64,000 bases of DNA from Pseudoalteromonas umbrosa (GCF_030125375.1 NZ_JASJUU010000010.1:134447-198446); one strand, 5' to 3'. Counted from the stretch's first letter, positions 16,471 to 26,312 are shown. Notes: a model not told the origin generated them from the letters alone. A program made the numbers and translations.

Positions 16471-17304
16471 TTACTCATCATATACAGTCGGAATCGGCTG
16501 TCGTTTGTGCTGCGTGCGCAGATAGATAGTAACAAGCTTATCTTCAACTTCTTGTGTGACAGGTTTGCCTTCCAAGAAGTCATCGATGTTGTCATAGCTC
16601 AATCCGAGTGCATCTTCATCAGCTAGACCAGGTCTATCACATTCTAAATCAGCAGTGGGTACTTTATCGACCAGTTGCGCAGGTGCGCCCAATTGCGCGG
16701 CAAGTGCACGGACTTGGCGCTTTGACAAACCAAATAACGGTGCCAAATCACAGGCTCCATCACCAAATTTAGTATAAAACCCAGTGATATTTTCTGCGCT
16801 GTGGTCCGTGCCAACTACAAGACCGGCGCTTAAACCTGCAATCTCATATTGTGCAACCATACGTTGTCTCGCTTTCACGTTACCTTTAACAAAATCTATT
16901 TGGGTCTGTTGAGGTAGCGTCAGATCCGCATCTGTCATTGCTTGCATAGCCTGCTCATGCATAGCATCTGCAGCGGGTTTGATATTGACAGTCAGTCGCT
17001 TTGTGGGCTTTATAAAGTCCATCGCCAGCTGGGCTTCATCCTCGTCGGCTTGTACTCCATAGGGTAGTCGCATCGCAATGAATTGATAAGATTTATCAGG
17101 GTGAGCTTGATTTAATTCATCAACTGCCAATTGGCAAAGGCGGCCGCAGGTTGAAGAATCAACACCGCCGCTGATCCCAAGGACAAGGCTTGTGCAGTGT
17201 GCAGATAGCAAACGCTGCTTGATAAACTGAACGCGACGTGTGATCTCTTCCGTCACGTTGATGCTAGGTTTAACTTTCATTTCGGCAATTATTGCGTCAC
17301 GCAT
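16471..17304 (-). CDS. nadE: NH3-dependent NAD+ synthetase NadE
   Basis: The 277-residue protein has the PP-loop ATP pyrophosphatase motif LGISGGVDSSTCG near residue 43, then MRLPYGVQADE, VKGNVKARQRM, VGTDHSAEN and TKFGDGACDLAPLFGLSKRQVR, all typical of the single-domain, ammonia-using NadE of E. coli type. It amidates nicotinic acid adenine dinucleotide to NAD+ with ATP. The ATG at 17304 has GAGGAT seven bases upstream. A terminator follows, so it ends its transcription unit before folM. Confidence 0.95.
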   Translation of the reverse strand: MRDAIIAEMKVKPSINVTEEITRRVQFIKQRLLSAHCTSLVLGISGGVDSSTCGRLCQLAVDELNQAHPDKSYQFIAMRLPYGVQADEDEAQLAMDFIKPTKRLTVNIKPAADAMHEQAMQAMTDADLTLPQQTQIDFVKGNVKARQRMVAQYEIAGLSAGLVVGTDHSAENITGFYTKFGDGACDLAPLFGLSKRQVRALAAQLGAPAQLVDKVPTADLECDRPGLADEDALGLSYDNIDDFLEGKPVTQEVEDKLVTIYLRTQHKRQPIPTVYDE

Positions 17305-17382
17305 TGAATATCCTCAGGCCTATTTATTTTCTTCACAACCAGTGTAATTGATCCACAAGTCTCTGGGCAACGATGTTTTTAG

Positions 17383-18000
17383 TTAAAGTCCAAGATGCTG
17401 CTTTATGGCGTTAAGCTCGGCTTTTAATTGATTAATTTCCTCTAGTAAGGCATTTAGTTCATTTGGATTATTGATATCAGCTTGTGCTGACGTTTGTGGC
17501 TCTGGTGCATCACCAAATAAATGTTGATAACGACTTTCGCGTTTGCCAGGCTCACGCTCTAGTTTCACGACGAGCTCTTTTTCTTGCAGCTGAGCTAATG
17601 CCGTTTCAACTTCACTGACATTGCTAAATTCAGCTAAGCGACCACTGCGGGTTCGCAATTCCCCGGGTGTTTGTGGGCCACGAAGCAACAACAAGCATAC
17701 AATTGCACGTTGTTGCTCGTCTAGTTGTAAGCTACTGAACTCAGTATTACAAAAACGGTGTGTGTATTTAGTTACACGTCCAGATAATGCTTCATCACAC
17801 ATCACTAATCGTTGTGTTTTAAGCTGTTCTAAGCCATCTAATACATCTGATTCAGTCAGTGAAAGTACGGGTTCTCGATTGGACTTTTGATTGCATGCAT
17901 TGGTAAGGGCATTCAATGAAAGCGGATACTGATCAGGTGTGGTTGTTTCTTTTTCTAGTAGGCAGCCAATTAGGCGCTGTTCTATTGTAGTGAGCTTCAT
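17383..18000 (-). CDS. YceH family (DUF480) protein
   Basis: Starting at ATG 18000 (AAGGGA upstream) the protein has 205 residues. Two winged-helix units are visible: LIGCLLEKETTTPDQYPLS with NACNQKSNREPV, and a second around LLLRGPQTPGELRTRSGRL. The C-terminus is a coiled coil (LLEEINQLKAELNAIKQHL). This is the DUF480/YceH family, a conserved likely DNA- or RNA-binding protein of unknown role. It lies 78 bases before nadE on the same strand. Confidence 0.85.
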   Translation of the reverse strand: MKLTTIEQRLIGCLLEKETTTPDQYPLSLNALTNACNQKSNREPVLSLTESDVLDGLEQLKTQRLVMCDEALSGRVTKYTHRFCNTEFSSLQLDEQQRAIVCLLLLRGPQTPGELRTRSGRLAEFSNVSEVETALAQLQEKELVVKLEREPGKRESRYQHLFGDAPEPQTSAQADINNPNELNALLEEINQLKAELNAIKQHLGL

Positions 18001-18099
18001 AGTTTCCCTTTTCAAATCGTATCGTAATATGAAACGTGGCCATGTTTGATTGTGACTAACCGAGTGTGCACATGTGAAACTTAGGCCATTAAATTAGCT

Positions 18100-21000
18100 T
18101 TACTCTATGCTATTTAAGGATATTTTCCTAGATGTGCTGGTCCACTCTTGAAGTGATTTTGTCAGTAAATCAAAATCGATGGGTTTGCTTAAATACGCAT
18201 CCATGCCTGCGGCAAGGCACTTCTCTTCATCGCCTTCCATCGCGTTCGCAGTGAGTGCAATGATGACAGTATCTTTATGTTGTGTGCCACCTTTACCTTG
18301 ACGAATAACTTGTGTGGCTGTGTATCCATCCATTTCAGGCATTTGGCAATCCATTAAAATGATATCGTAAGGCAGTTCTTTCTTTTGTAAGTGTTCAACG
18401 GCTAAGCGACCATTGGCCGCGCAGTCTGCTTTGATCCCAATTTTCGACAGTAGGCTGAGTGCCACTGTTTGATTTATTTTATTGTCTTCAACAAGTAACA
18501 CCGAACAATCTAGCTGTATGTTTTGGTTTTCCTGTTGTGCCGTGTGCTGTTTTTGTACCAGTGCCAGTGCGGTTGCAGGAGTTAATGGGGCAAGCACAGT
18601 GTTACATTCATGCACTTTTGGCAAAGCCGCCAATTCATCTGGGGTATGGCACAAAATAGCATAATGAAGTTGATGTTTTTTTATAAATGAGAATAAAGCT
18701 TGAGAGATCAATTCTGAACTCTGCGTGAGGACTGTGGCTGTTACTATGAGTGCTGGATGGGTGTTAGTTTGTGATTCGCAGAATTCTAACGCATCAGGGA
18801 TGGTTAAAAAGTGCTCTGTCGGCACTCGCCATGCATTGAGCATATGTCTGGCACTTAACTCAGTTTGTGGGTGTTGATCGATAATGAGTAGGTAATCACT
18901 GGTACTTTCGAGTGCTTTTATGGGTTGCGCATCTTGTAATTCTATATAAAAAGTAAAGGTACTCCCTACGGAGAGCTTGCTGTATGCATGCAAAGCGCCG
19001 CCGAGCAATTCGCACAGCTGTTTTGCAATGGTCAGTCCGAGCCCCGTGCCACCGAACTTACGCGTAGTGGAGGGATCTGCTTGTGTGAAAGAATCAAATA
19101 TTTTATCCAGCTGCGCCTTGCTAATCCCAATGCCGGTATCTTCAATGCTGCACCATAGGCGCGTATTTTGATTGCTTTGCTCTGTGTAGCAAGTCAGAGT
19201 TATCTTGCCGTTTTCGGTGAATTTAATGGCATTACTGATCAAATTATTCAATATCTGCTTTAAGCGGTGGGGATCGGTGTTGGCAAATTGATACTGCATA
19301 TTACGACTATCGAGGAACAGCTCTGTATGTTGATCAATGGCCTTCGGGGCAAAGGCAGCAAAACAATCGCTGATAATTTGAATGAGATCACATTGCACAG
19401 TGTCAATCGACATTTTCCCTGCCTCGATCTTAGAGAAATCGAGGATATCATTAATGATGGTCAGTAAAGATTCTGCAGAACTTTGCGCCAGCGTGAGGTG
19501 GCGTTTTTGTCCGTCATTTAAGTTTGAGCTGTTAAGAATATTAAGCATGCCTAAAATCCCGTTCATCGGCGTACGTATCTCATGACTCATACTGGCTAAA
19601 AAGGACGCTTTGACTTTGGCTGATTGCTCGGCGAGCTCTTTTTCCATTACTGCTTGATGTTGCGCTCGCTGCTGTTGTTGACTGCTAAACAGGCTCGCTA
19701 GCATGGCTGCGATGGCTTTTAAAAATCGCTTGTCACTTTGTGTCCACTGTGGATAAGCGGTATTAAACTCTGCGGTTAATGCACCGTATAAAGTGTCCTT
19801 AAAGAAAATGGGAACAAATACAATGGCATCGATCTCAAATGGAGATAAATATTGCTCATTGATCGCACGTGTTACCGAATGACTTTTGGCTGACCAAGCT
19901 TCTATGGTATGTCTGCTTATTAAAGCATTAAATAAAGCGGCTTGAGATGTTCTGCGCCAAGGTGGATAGTGTTGTAAGCTGTCCTTTTTAGTATTGCTAA
20001 AACAAGCTGGATATAGATGGGTTTGCTCGTCATTGAACAGCCAGATACTGGCTCGTGTCGCTCCAACGCCTTGGCTGATAGTGTCTATACAAAGCTCTTG
20101 GGCACGATCTATATGGCTATTTAAAATAGCTTCATGTGTGCTCAGTTGTGCCAATAATTCATTATTTTTGGCAACCTTTTCGTGTTCAACCTCCATGGTT
20201 TTGCGTTGATGGATGTTTTGAATAGAGCCAAACACTTCGAGGGTTTTGCGACCGGATGTTTTCGTTTGAGCTTTGATCAGAACCCAGCAGGGTGGTTTAT
20301 CTTTTGGGACGATTAAAAACTCGCCTTGGAAATTTTTACCGTTTTTAATCGCTAAACTCATAGCATCTTGAAAACGCTTTCGCTGAGCTCCCTCTTTAAA
20401 AAATTCAGTACTGCCCATCCAAGTTGGTTGGTAATGGGGTGGTACATTGAAAATCTGCTGAGTGACGGTGGACCAGTTAATATGATGGCTGCTGAGCTCT
20501 ACAGACCAAGCCCCAACTTCTGCCAAAGAGCCCATGCTGGTCAGTGAATTTGCTTGATCTTCGAGTTGTTTTAATAGTCGTGTAAAGAAGACAAACGCGA
20601 CCATAAAAATGATCACTATAGTGAGTAATGCAAGACGAAATGGCCACAGGGCTGATTCTTCTCCAGACCAGCCAAAGCGAGGTGCTGCATAGAGTACCCA
20701 AGAGCCCGATGGCACGTTAATTTCAAAGGTTAATGGGTTTAGTTGCTGAATATCACTTGTACCATAAAAATATGCGCCCTGTGTACCACGGGCATGTTGT
20801 CCGCGTATGGCGATTTGATAGCTGTCTTCAAGTTCATTGAGCTGCGTATTTTGATATAGCTTTTGCATATCAATGACCACAGAGAGTAGACCCCAAAATT
20901 GTCGGTCAGCATCATAAACAGGTACGCGCGCAATAAGGGCTTCTCCGCCTTGTACAAGTTTTAATGGGCCTGCTAATACAATCTCACCTGTTTGCTTTGC

Positions 21001-21429
21001 TTGCAGTGCCTCGATACGTTGCGTGGGGTGGGTACGATAGTTTAACCCCAGTGCTTTTTCATTACCTTCCAGCGGATAGATGAATTTTAAAACCATGTCT
21101 GGGGCGGCGCCCAAGTTGCGTAAAATTTCATCGCTTTCAAAAAGAGGTGCGGCGATCTTGGCAAATTTTTCTTGGGTCAGTGTTGGCTCATTACCCAATG
21201 CAATTGCAAGCCCCCGAACTAATTGAATATTTGCAGCCAGCTGTCCTTCAATTCTCGTCCGATATACATTCACTTGCTCATAAGTGCGGTTTTTTTGAAC
21301 TTCAATGAGGTGTTTATAATTTACTCGATCGACATACCACCCTGTGGCAATGATCACAGTTAACAGTATGAGCACTCCGAGCTTTGATAAGATAGCTTTC
21401 CTTGGCGGCACAACATTCTCTGTTTGCAT
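18100..21429 (-). CDS. Hybrid sensor histidine kinase (CHASE-PAS-GAF-HisKA-HATPase-REC)
   Basis: This 1109-residue inner-membrane protein has a first span at about 17-35, a periplasmic CHASE domain (about 70-245), a second span (about 262-288), PAS (about 300-410), GAF (about 440-590), HisKA with His616 in SMSHEIRTPMNG, HATPase with NLISNAIKFTENG and GGTGLGL, a degenerate receiver-like region (about 850-960) and a full receiver with phospho-acceptor Asp1027 (LMDCQMPEMDG). There is no Hpt domain, so a separate phosphotransfer protein is needed. No response regulator lies next to it, making it an orphan kinase. The ligand is unknown. Confidence 0.9.
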   Translation of the reverse strand: MQTENVVPPRKAILSKLGVLILLTVIIATGWYVDRVNYKHLIEVQKNRTYEQVNVYRTRIEGQLAANIQLVRGLAIALGNEPTLTQEKFAKIAAPLFESDEILRNLGAAPDMVLKFIYPLEGNEKALGLNYRTHPTQRIEALQAKQTGEIVLAGPLKLVQGGEALIARVPVYDADRQFWGLLSVVIDMQKLYQNTQLNELEDSYQIAIRGQHARGTQGAYFYGTSDIQQLNPLTFEINVPSGSWVLYAAPRFGWSGEESALWPFRLALLTIVIIFMVAFVFFTRLLKQLEDQANSLTSMGSLAEVGAWSVELSSHHINWSTVTQQIFNVPPHYQPTWMGSTEFFKEGAQRKRFQDAMSLAIKNGKNFQGEFLIVPKDKPPCWVLIKAQTKTSGRKTLEVFGSIQNIHQRKTMEVEHEKVAKNNELLAQLSTHEAILNSHIDRAQELCIDTISQGVGATRASIWLFNDEQTHLYPACFSNTKKDSLQHYPPWRRTSQAALFNALISRHTIEAWSAKSHSVTRAINEQYLSPFEIDAIVFVPIFFKDTLYGALTAEFNTAYPQWTQSDKRFLKAIAAMLASLFSSQQQQRAQHQAVMEKELAEQSAKVKASFLASMSHEIRTPMNGILGMLNILNSSNLNDGQKRHLTLAQSSAESLLTIINDILDFSKIEAGKMSIDTVQCDLIQIISDCFAAFAPKAIDQHTELFLDSRNMQYQFANTDPHRLKQILNNLISNAIKFTENGKITLTCYTEQSNQNTRLWCSIEDTGIGISKAQLDKIFDSFTQADPSTTRKFGGTGLGLTIAKQLCELLGGALHAYSKLSVGSTFTFYIELQDAQPIKALESTSDYLLIIDQHPQTELSARHMLNAWRVPTEHFLTIPDALEFCESQTNTHPALIVTATVLTQSSELISQALFSFIKKHQLHYAILCHTPDELAALPKVHECNTVLAPLTPATALALVQKQHTAQQENQNIQLDCSVLLVEDNKINQTVALSLLSKIGIKADCAANGRLAVEHLQKKELPYDIILMDCQMPEMDGYTATQVIRQGKGGTQHKDTVIIALTANAMEGDEEKCLAAGMDAYLSKPIDFDLLTKSLQEWTSTSRKISLNSIE

Positions 21430-21646
21430 GTCTGGTCTGTCGGTTCCATGAATATGATAACTATAGTTGGCTTGCTAAAAAGTCGCCAAATCAAAGTGCT
21501 TTAAATGAATTGCAAAAAAAGAATGATAGGTTCATTGATGTTAACGTGTTTTTGAATCTGGCTCATTGACTTGCTATAACTGATGGGCAAGTTGCTCGAT
21601 GGTGCTGAGGACGCAGGTACTCGCTCACTCAAATAAAGGAAGGTTT

Positions 21647-23953
21647 ATGCTGAAATGGTTAAAAATAGGTATTTCAATTACGGTGATAGGGGTATTGGCT
21701 GTGACTGCAATGATTTATGGTGTGCTCTCGTTGAGTTTACCCGCGCTGGATGGGCATGCAAAAAGTCAGGCGCTAAAAGCGCAAAGCACGTTGAGTCGAG
21801 ATGGTATAGGACAGGCCGTGATCACGGCAAAAAGTCGCCAAGATGCGGCTTTTACTCTGGGGTATGCCCATGGTCAAGATCGATTTTTTCAAATGGATTT
21901 GTTGCGACGTAATGCAGCTGGAGAACTTAGCGAGCTATTTGGGGAAGGCGCACTCGGGCTTGATAAGTCACTGAGATTCCATCAATTTAGACAACGCAGT
22001 GAGCAGATTGTTGCCGCAATGAGTGAGGCGGACCGTACCTTGCTCGAGGTATATGCGCAGGGTGTTAATGAAGGCCGTGTGCAAGCCGGTATGTTGAGTT
22101 TTGAATATTTACTGTTGGGCACTGAGCCGCGTCCATGGCAGCCTGCTGACTCATTGCTGGTCATTTTTAGCATGTATTTAGACTTGCAGGCTGCGACTTT
22201 CAAACGAGATAAAACCTTGATCCATATTGCCGAGCAGTTTGGTCAGCCAATGGTCGATTTCATATTGCAGCCAAGTCAATATCAGGCTGCGCTAGATGGT
22301 AGTCTGCTCGCCATGTCCAATGTACCCATTCCAACTTTAGATAAACCAAACCTGTCAGTAAAACAGATCCCTCACATTACACAAGCCCCTATCTTTGGCA
22401 GTAATAACTGGGCTGTGATGGGGAGTTTGACCTCAACTGGGGCTGCTATGGTATCTGATGATATGCACCTTGGCCTCAATGTGCCCTCAATCTGGTACCG
22501 CGCCCAGTTGAATTATCAAAGTGAATCTGCCGAGCCAGTTACTGTGACAGGGGTAAGCTTACCTGGGGTGCCAGCAATTGTGGTGGGCAGTAATGATAAA
22601 ATTGCTTGGGGCTTTACCAATGGCTATCTAGATACCGCAGATTGGATAGCGTTGTCTGAGCAAGAGCCTCTGCAAAGCATCAATGAAGAGATTAAATTAC
22701 CAAATGGCCAAGTACATACCTATACATTATCGCTCAGTAGATTTGGCCCCGTTAAGGCGTTTAACGGTAAACAATATGCGCTGCAGTGGGTAGCACACCA
22801 GCCTTATGCGGTTAACTTAAACTTGTTGCAGCTGGAAACTGCTGAGTCTGTGGTACAAGCTCTGAATATCGCACCGCATGTTGGCATTCCAGTACAGAAT
22901 TTAATGGTGGTTGATAAGCTGGGCAATGCAGCGTGGCGACCTATTGGCGCCTTGCCTGCACGGGTGTTTCCGAGTGATTTAGCTGTCTCGGCTAATCGTG
23001 CTGAGTTATCGTTATGGCAGAAAAATGAGCTTGTTCGGCCTCAAGTCGTTAACCCTGATAATGGTAAGCTATGGACCGCGAATTCACGCGTTATGTCAGC
23101 ACTGGACCACCGTCGTTTTGGCGATGGGGGATATGCACTTGGTGCGCGTGCGGTACAGATCCGCGATAGATTATTGGCGGGTAGCCAATTTAGTGAAGCT
23201 AGCTTTAATCAGTTACAGTTAGATAATGAAGCGCGTTTTTTACTGCCGTGGCATGAACTGCTGGTTGAAACCTTATCAAACTCTCAGGCCCCTTTAGCTG
23301 ATCAACAACAAATCCTAGATTACTTGGCTGATTGGCAAGCTTGTGCATGCAGTGACTCAGTAGGCTACACCTTGGTGAAATATTTTAGAAAAAGTGTGAT
23401 TGACACCGTATTTAGCCCCATTGAGTCCTCTTTAAATGCGCAAGATGAAACGCTCAGTCACTTATCTCGGTATTTTGAGCCCGCACTTTGGCAGCTCTTG
23501 GCGTCTAAACCAACAAGTTGGTTGGCGCAGCATGCAGATTGGCAGCAATTACTTGAGGCTGCTTTTTCCCATTCTCAGAAAAAGCTGACAGCACGTTTTG
23601 GCAGTAATATGGCAAACTGGACATGGGGCAACGTCAATATGCTTACTGTGCAACATCCATTTAGTCAGCAAATGCCTTTTTTAAGTCGGTTTTTAGACAT
23701 GCCTGCAGTCCCAGGTTTTGGCGATAGCTTTATGCCAGCAGTGCAAGGAAAGCGTTTTGGGGCATCACAGCGCTTTATTGCGCAGCCTGGTTTTTTAAAT
23801 AATGCCGTGATGACAGTGGCTGGGGGTCAAAGTGGTCACCCGCTTTCGCCTTATTATCGCAGTGGCTTTGATGCCTATGCACAAGGTGAATTGACGCCAT
23901 TACTACCGAGTGAAATAAGACATACCATCACCTTATCTATTCAAGAGGAATAA
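21647..23953 (+). CDS. Penicillin acylase-family (Ntn) hydrolase
   Basis: From ATG 21647 (AAGGAAGG upstream) the protein has 768 residues: an N-terminal hydrophobic signal/anchor, an alpha-chain region with TLGYAHGQDRFFQMDLLRR, a spacer, and the beta chain starting at Ser252 in FGSNNWAV. In this family the precursor is cleaved before that Ser, which becomes the N-terminal nucleophile. Supporting motifs are VSDDMHLGLNVPSIWY and IAWGFTNGYLD. Such enzymes hydrolyse amide bonds of beta-lactams or acyl-homoserine lactones; the real substrate, possibly a quorum signal, cannot be told here. A longer frame from 21599 would mask the signal. Confidence 0.9.
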   Translation: MLKWLKIGISITVIGVLAVTAMIYGVLSLSLPALDGHAKSQALKAQSTLSRDGIGQAVITAKSRQDAAFTLGYAHGQDRFFQMDLLRRNAAGELSELFGEGALGLDKSLRFHQFRQRSEQIVAAMSEADRTLLEVYAQGVNEGRVQAGMLSFEYLLLGTEPRPWQPADSLLVIFSMYLDLQAATFKRDKTLIHIAEQFGQPMVDFILQPSQYQAALDGSLLAMSNVPIPTLDKPNLSVKQIPHITQAPIFGSNNWAVMGSLTSTGAAMVSDDMHLGLNVPSIWYRAQLNYQSESAEPVTVTGVSLPGVPAIVVGSNDKIAWGFTNGYLDTADWIALSEQEPLQSINEEIKLPNGQVHTYTLSLSRFGPVKAFNGKQYALQWVAHQPYAVNLNLLQLETAESVVQALNIAPHVGIPVQNLMVVDKLGNAAWRPIGALPARVFPSDLAVSANRAELSLWQKNELVRPQVVNPDNGKLWTANSRVMSALDHRRFGDGGYALGARAVQIRDRLLAGSQFSEASFNQLQLDNEARFLLPWHELLVETLSNSQAPLADQQQILDYLADWQACACSDSVGYTLVKYFRKSVIDTVFSPIESSLNAQDETLSHLSRYFEPALWQLLASKPTSWLAQHADWQQLLEAAFSHSQKKLTARFGSNMANWTWGNVNMLTVQHPFSQQMPFLSRFLDMPAVPGFGDSFMPAVQGKRFGASQRFIAQPGFLNNAVMTVAGGQSGHPLSPYYRSGFDAYAQGELTPLLPSEIRHTITLSIQEE

Positions 23954-23967
23954 CTTTAGTCGCTATG

Positions 23968-25026
23968 TCAGACGGCTTTTAATGGGGCGCTAGTGGTACG
24001 ATTTCGCCCCTGTGCTTTGCTCATGTAAAGCGCATCATCGGCTAACTTTACAGCAATACGAAATGGTAGAGCAGGATACCACTGCGCTATACCAAAGCTC
24101 ATGGTCACCTGTAACTCATGATTGTGAAATATATGTTGTGCAATATCGCGACGCAGGCATTCCACGCGTTCTTGCGCATGGTGTAAATCGCAGTTAACCA
24201 ATACAAGTAAGAACTCCTCGCCTCCCCAGCGCACTGCAATATCAGATTCTTGCGTGTATTTATTAATTTTTAGCGCAACTTCAATCAAAACATCATCACC
24301 AATATCGTGGCCAAATTTATCATTGATGTTTTTAAAATGATCAATATCCGCCATGATGATGGTTAATTGTTGAGACGTGTTGATACAATTTTCTTGTGCG
24401 TTGTTTATCAGCTCTTTAGCATATCGACGGTTAAATAAACTAGTTAAAGGGTCTTTGGCGGCCAGTTGTGCAAGCTGATAACGGTTGGAGAAGGTCACTT
24501 CACGAATATGGCCAATGGTGTAAATACTAGGTATGGCACAGATCAGCACGTTGATGAAGTGGATGAAAGGCGCCAGTTCGCTAAATAAAAATCGGTGATC
24601 TACGTTACTAAATAATTCAAATAAAAGTGCAAAGGTGACAATAAGACTCAAAGCCATTGCTGAAGCAATTTTTAGTTTGAGTTGGTAATCGAGTAAGATC
24701 AGACTGGCGATTGTCCAGAGGTAATACTGAAATCCATAGTCCATGCCTAATGTGGCGCAAACAAAAATAGAGTGCAGCGTGACTTCCATGCAAAATAGCC
24801 GCAAGGCCAAATGGCTCTTATTCTGATGTAGTAGCTTGATACCGAGTGACCAAGCGATAACACTGCCGATATTGACCAAGGCTAATATCAGAATGTCACA
24901 GTACCAGAACAACACCAATAGTAAGCAATGGAGCCCTAAACAATAGTAAGCCAGTTGTTTGAAGAGCCGAATTTTAACTTGTTCGACGCTGTCTGGTTGA
25001 CTGAAATAATGTTGACGTGTTGCCAC
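23968..25026 (-). CDS. Membrane-bound diguanylate cyclase (GGDEF)
   Basis: The 352-residue protein has five to six hydrophobic segments in the first 180 residues and a GGDEF domain in the rest: DPLTSLFNRRY, MADIDHFKNINDKFGHDIGDDVL and VRWGGEEFLLVL. GGEEF is an active-site variant common in working cyclases. The product-inhibition I-site (RxxD five residues before GGDEF) reads QESD, so feedback control is probably absent. The start is GTG at 25026. The gene converges on the penicillin acylase gene with a 14-base gap and shares no operon. Confidence 0.88.
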   Translation of the reverse strand: MATRQHYFSQPDSVEQVKIRLFKQLAYYCLGLHCLLLVLFWYCDILILALVNIGSVIAWSLGIKLLHQNKSHLALRLFCMEVTLHSIFVCATLGMDYGFQYYLWTIASLILLDYQLKLKIASAMALSLIVTFALLFELFSNVDHRFLFSELAPFIHFINVLICAIPSIYTIGHIREVTFSNRYQLAQLAAKDPLTSLFNRRYAKELINNAQENCINTSQQLTIIMADIDHFKNINDKFGHDIGDDVLIEVALKINKYTQESDIAVRWGGEEFLLVLVNCDLHHAQERVECLRRDIAQHIFHNHELQVTMSFGIAQWYPALPFRIAVKLADDALYMSKAQGRNRTTSAPLKAV

Positions 25027-25136
25027 ACCATGCTCATATATCTTTGATGATTAGTTGAGTATAGGAGAAGGATCACCAGCTGGAAAATTGTTGCTGGTGG
25101 ACTCTCAACTGTGGCTTGTGTCGTGGTATTTTTATC

Positions 25137-26018
25137 TCAGAGTATATCGCCCATCATCACCATTATGGCTGCCAAAGCAATTAAAAAAAGACCGAGTGTA
25201 TCGCGTTTTTTAGGTGGTGATTTAAGCCAAAATACGGCAACCAAGAGGGTAAAAAAGACTTCAATTTGCCCCAGTGTTTTGACATAGGCAACATGTTGAA
25301 GACTCATTGCGCTAAACCAACCAATAGAGCCGATGCAGCTGCTTATGCTAATCAGTAACACCATAGATCGGTGTGATTTAAGCGTCAGCCACGCCTTGGG
25401 TTCTGTGATACCGATATATAGCGACAAAATAAGGGTTTGGCAGCTTAGAACACAGAGCAAAACCCAGCCTGCACTGTGTGGAAATGGCAACCCGGATGCA
25501 AGAGAAGCCTCTCTCACCCACAACGACGTTAGCGCAAAACAGGTGCCACATAACAGTCCGAGGCAGGCAGTTTTGAGATTGAACTGTTTAAAGCTAAACC
25601 CACTGAGTAGCAATACGGCAGCGCCCCCGATAAGCACGCCTATCCAGCCTAACCATGTCAGTGCCGAACCAAAAAATAGCATGCCTAATATCGCGGCCAT
25701 TAAGGCTTCACTTTTTGCCAGCCCCGCGCCAATAGCAAAGTTTTTCTGTTTGAATAATACAACCATCAATGCGGTGGCGATGATTTGCATAAAGCTTGCG
25801 GCGAGTATGTAGATGATAAGCGGTTGTGAGGGGGACAGTGATGGTGCAGGCTCAAATAGATACAATGCATATAAATACAAACCTGCAATTGGGGTAGCAA
25901 AGATAAATCGGGCAAGCGTTACCATACTTACGCTTGCATGTTGGCTCAGCTTACTTTGCAGCGCATTGCGCCAAGCTTGGCTCAATGCGGCAAGACAGGT
26001 AAATAAAATCCACCCCAT
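25137..26018 (-). CDS. EamA/DMT-family transporter
   Basis: The 293-residue protein has about ten membrane spans in two EamA repeats: LSQAWRNALQSKLSQHAS at the start, the KSEALMAAILGMLFFGSAL region at the end of the first repeat, and LGQIEVFFTLLVAVFWLKSP in the second. It is a different subgroup from the 3953-4876 transporter and has no regulator gene at its side. Substrate unknown. The ATG at 26018 lies just left of a candidate small RNA on the other strand. Confidence 0.85.
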   Translation of the reverse strand: MGWILFTCLAALSQAWRNALQSKLSQHASVSMVTLARFIFATPIAGLYLYALYLFEPAPSLSPSQPLIIYILAASFMQIIATALMVVLFKQKNFAIGAGLAKSEALMAAILGMLFFGSALTWLGWIGVLIGGAAVLLLSGFSFKQFNLKTACLGLLCGTCFALTSLWVREASLASGLPFPHSAGWVLLCVLSCQTLILSLYIGITEPKAWLTLKSHRSMVLLISISSCIGSIGWFSAMSLQHVAYVKTLGQIEVFFTLLVAVFWLKSPPKKRDTLGLFLIALAAIMVMMGDIL

Positions 26019-26056
26019 AATTGACCTTGAATAAATAAGTTTTTTATTAAATTACT

Positions 26057-26152
26057 ATTTTATAGTGCTGAATCATAATGAATTTTCGTGATGTTGGGCA
26101 TACCCAAAGATAACTAGCACACTGTGACAATCTGTCGCAGTGTGCTCTTTTT
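26057..26152 (+). ncRNA. Candidate small RNA ending in an orphan terminator
   Basis: A strong intrinsic terminator at 26116-26152 points right, but no plus-strand protein gene lies upstream of it. TTGACC at 26021-26026 and TATTAA at 26045-26050 (18-base spacer) could be its promoter, giving a start near 26057 and a transcript of about 96 bases. A first hairpin TTGGG-CATA-CCCAA lies at 26094-26107, ahead of the terminator stem. No coding frame with a ribosome site fits. I do not recognise a known RNA family. Confidence 0.4.
26116..26152 (+). terminator. Strong rho-independent terminator without an upstream gene
   Basis: AGCACACTGTGACA pairs with TGTCGCAGTGTGCT over 14 bp (one G-U) around an ATC loop, and is followed by CTTTTT. 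It is one of the longest stems in the window. The only gene on its left reads the other way. Confidence 0.8.
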
Positions 26153-26184
26153 ATAAATTGCCTATACTGTGTTCGATGTTACTC

Positions 26185-26218
26185 ATAAAGCCACTGACGT
26201 GTATTGGAGTGGCTTTAT
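26185..26218 (+). terminator. Second hairpin before the MAPEG gene
   Basis: ATAAAGCCACT (26185-26195) pairs perfectly with AGTGGCTTTAT (26208-26218) around a 12-base loop, with TTT following. A TATACT box lies at 26163-26168. It could be a second terminator in tandem with the one at 26116, or a leader hairpin of the MAPEG transcript. Confidence 0.45.
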
Positions 26219-26312
26219 TTCCTGCCTAAATGCCTGTACATTATCTGACCTAGTATGAATTTCAACTAGATGATAAAACCAGAATAAATAGCACCTAGTT
26301 CAAACTCAAGGA

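Noticed and set aside
25333..25812. Plus-strand frame of 159 codons inside the EamA gene
   Set aside because: Shadow of a hydrophobic membrane protein; its own product has no recognisable domain and no ribosome site.
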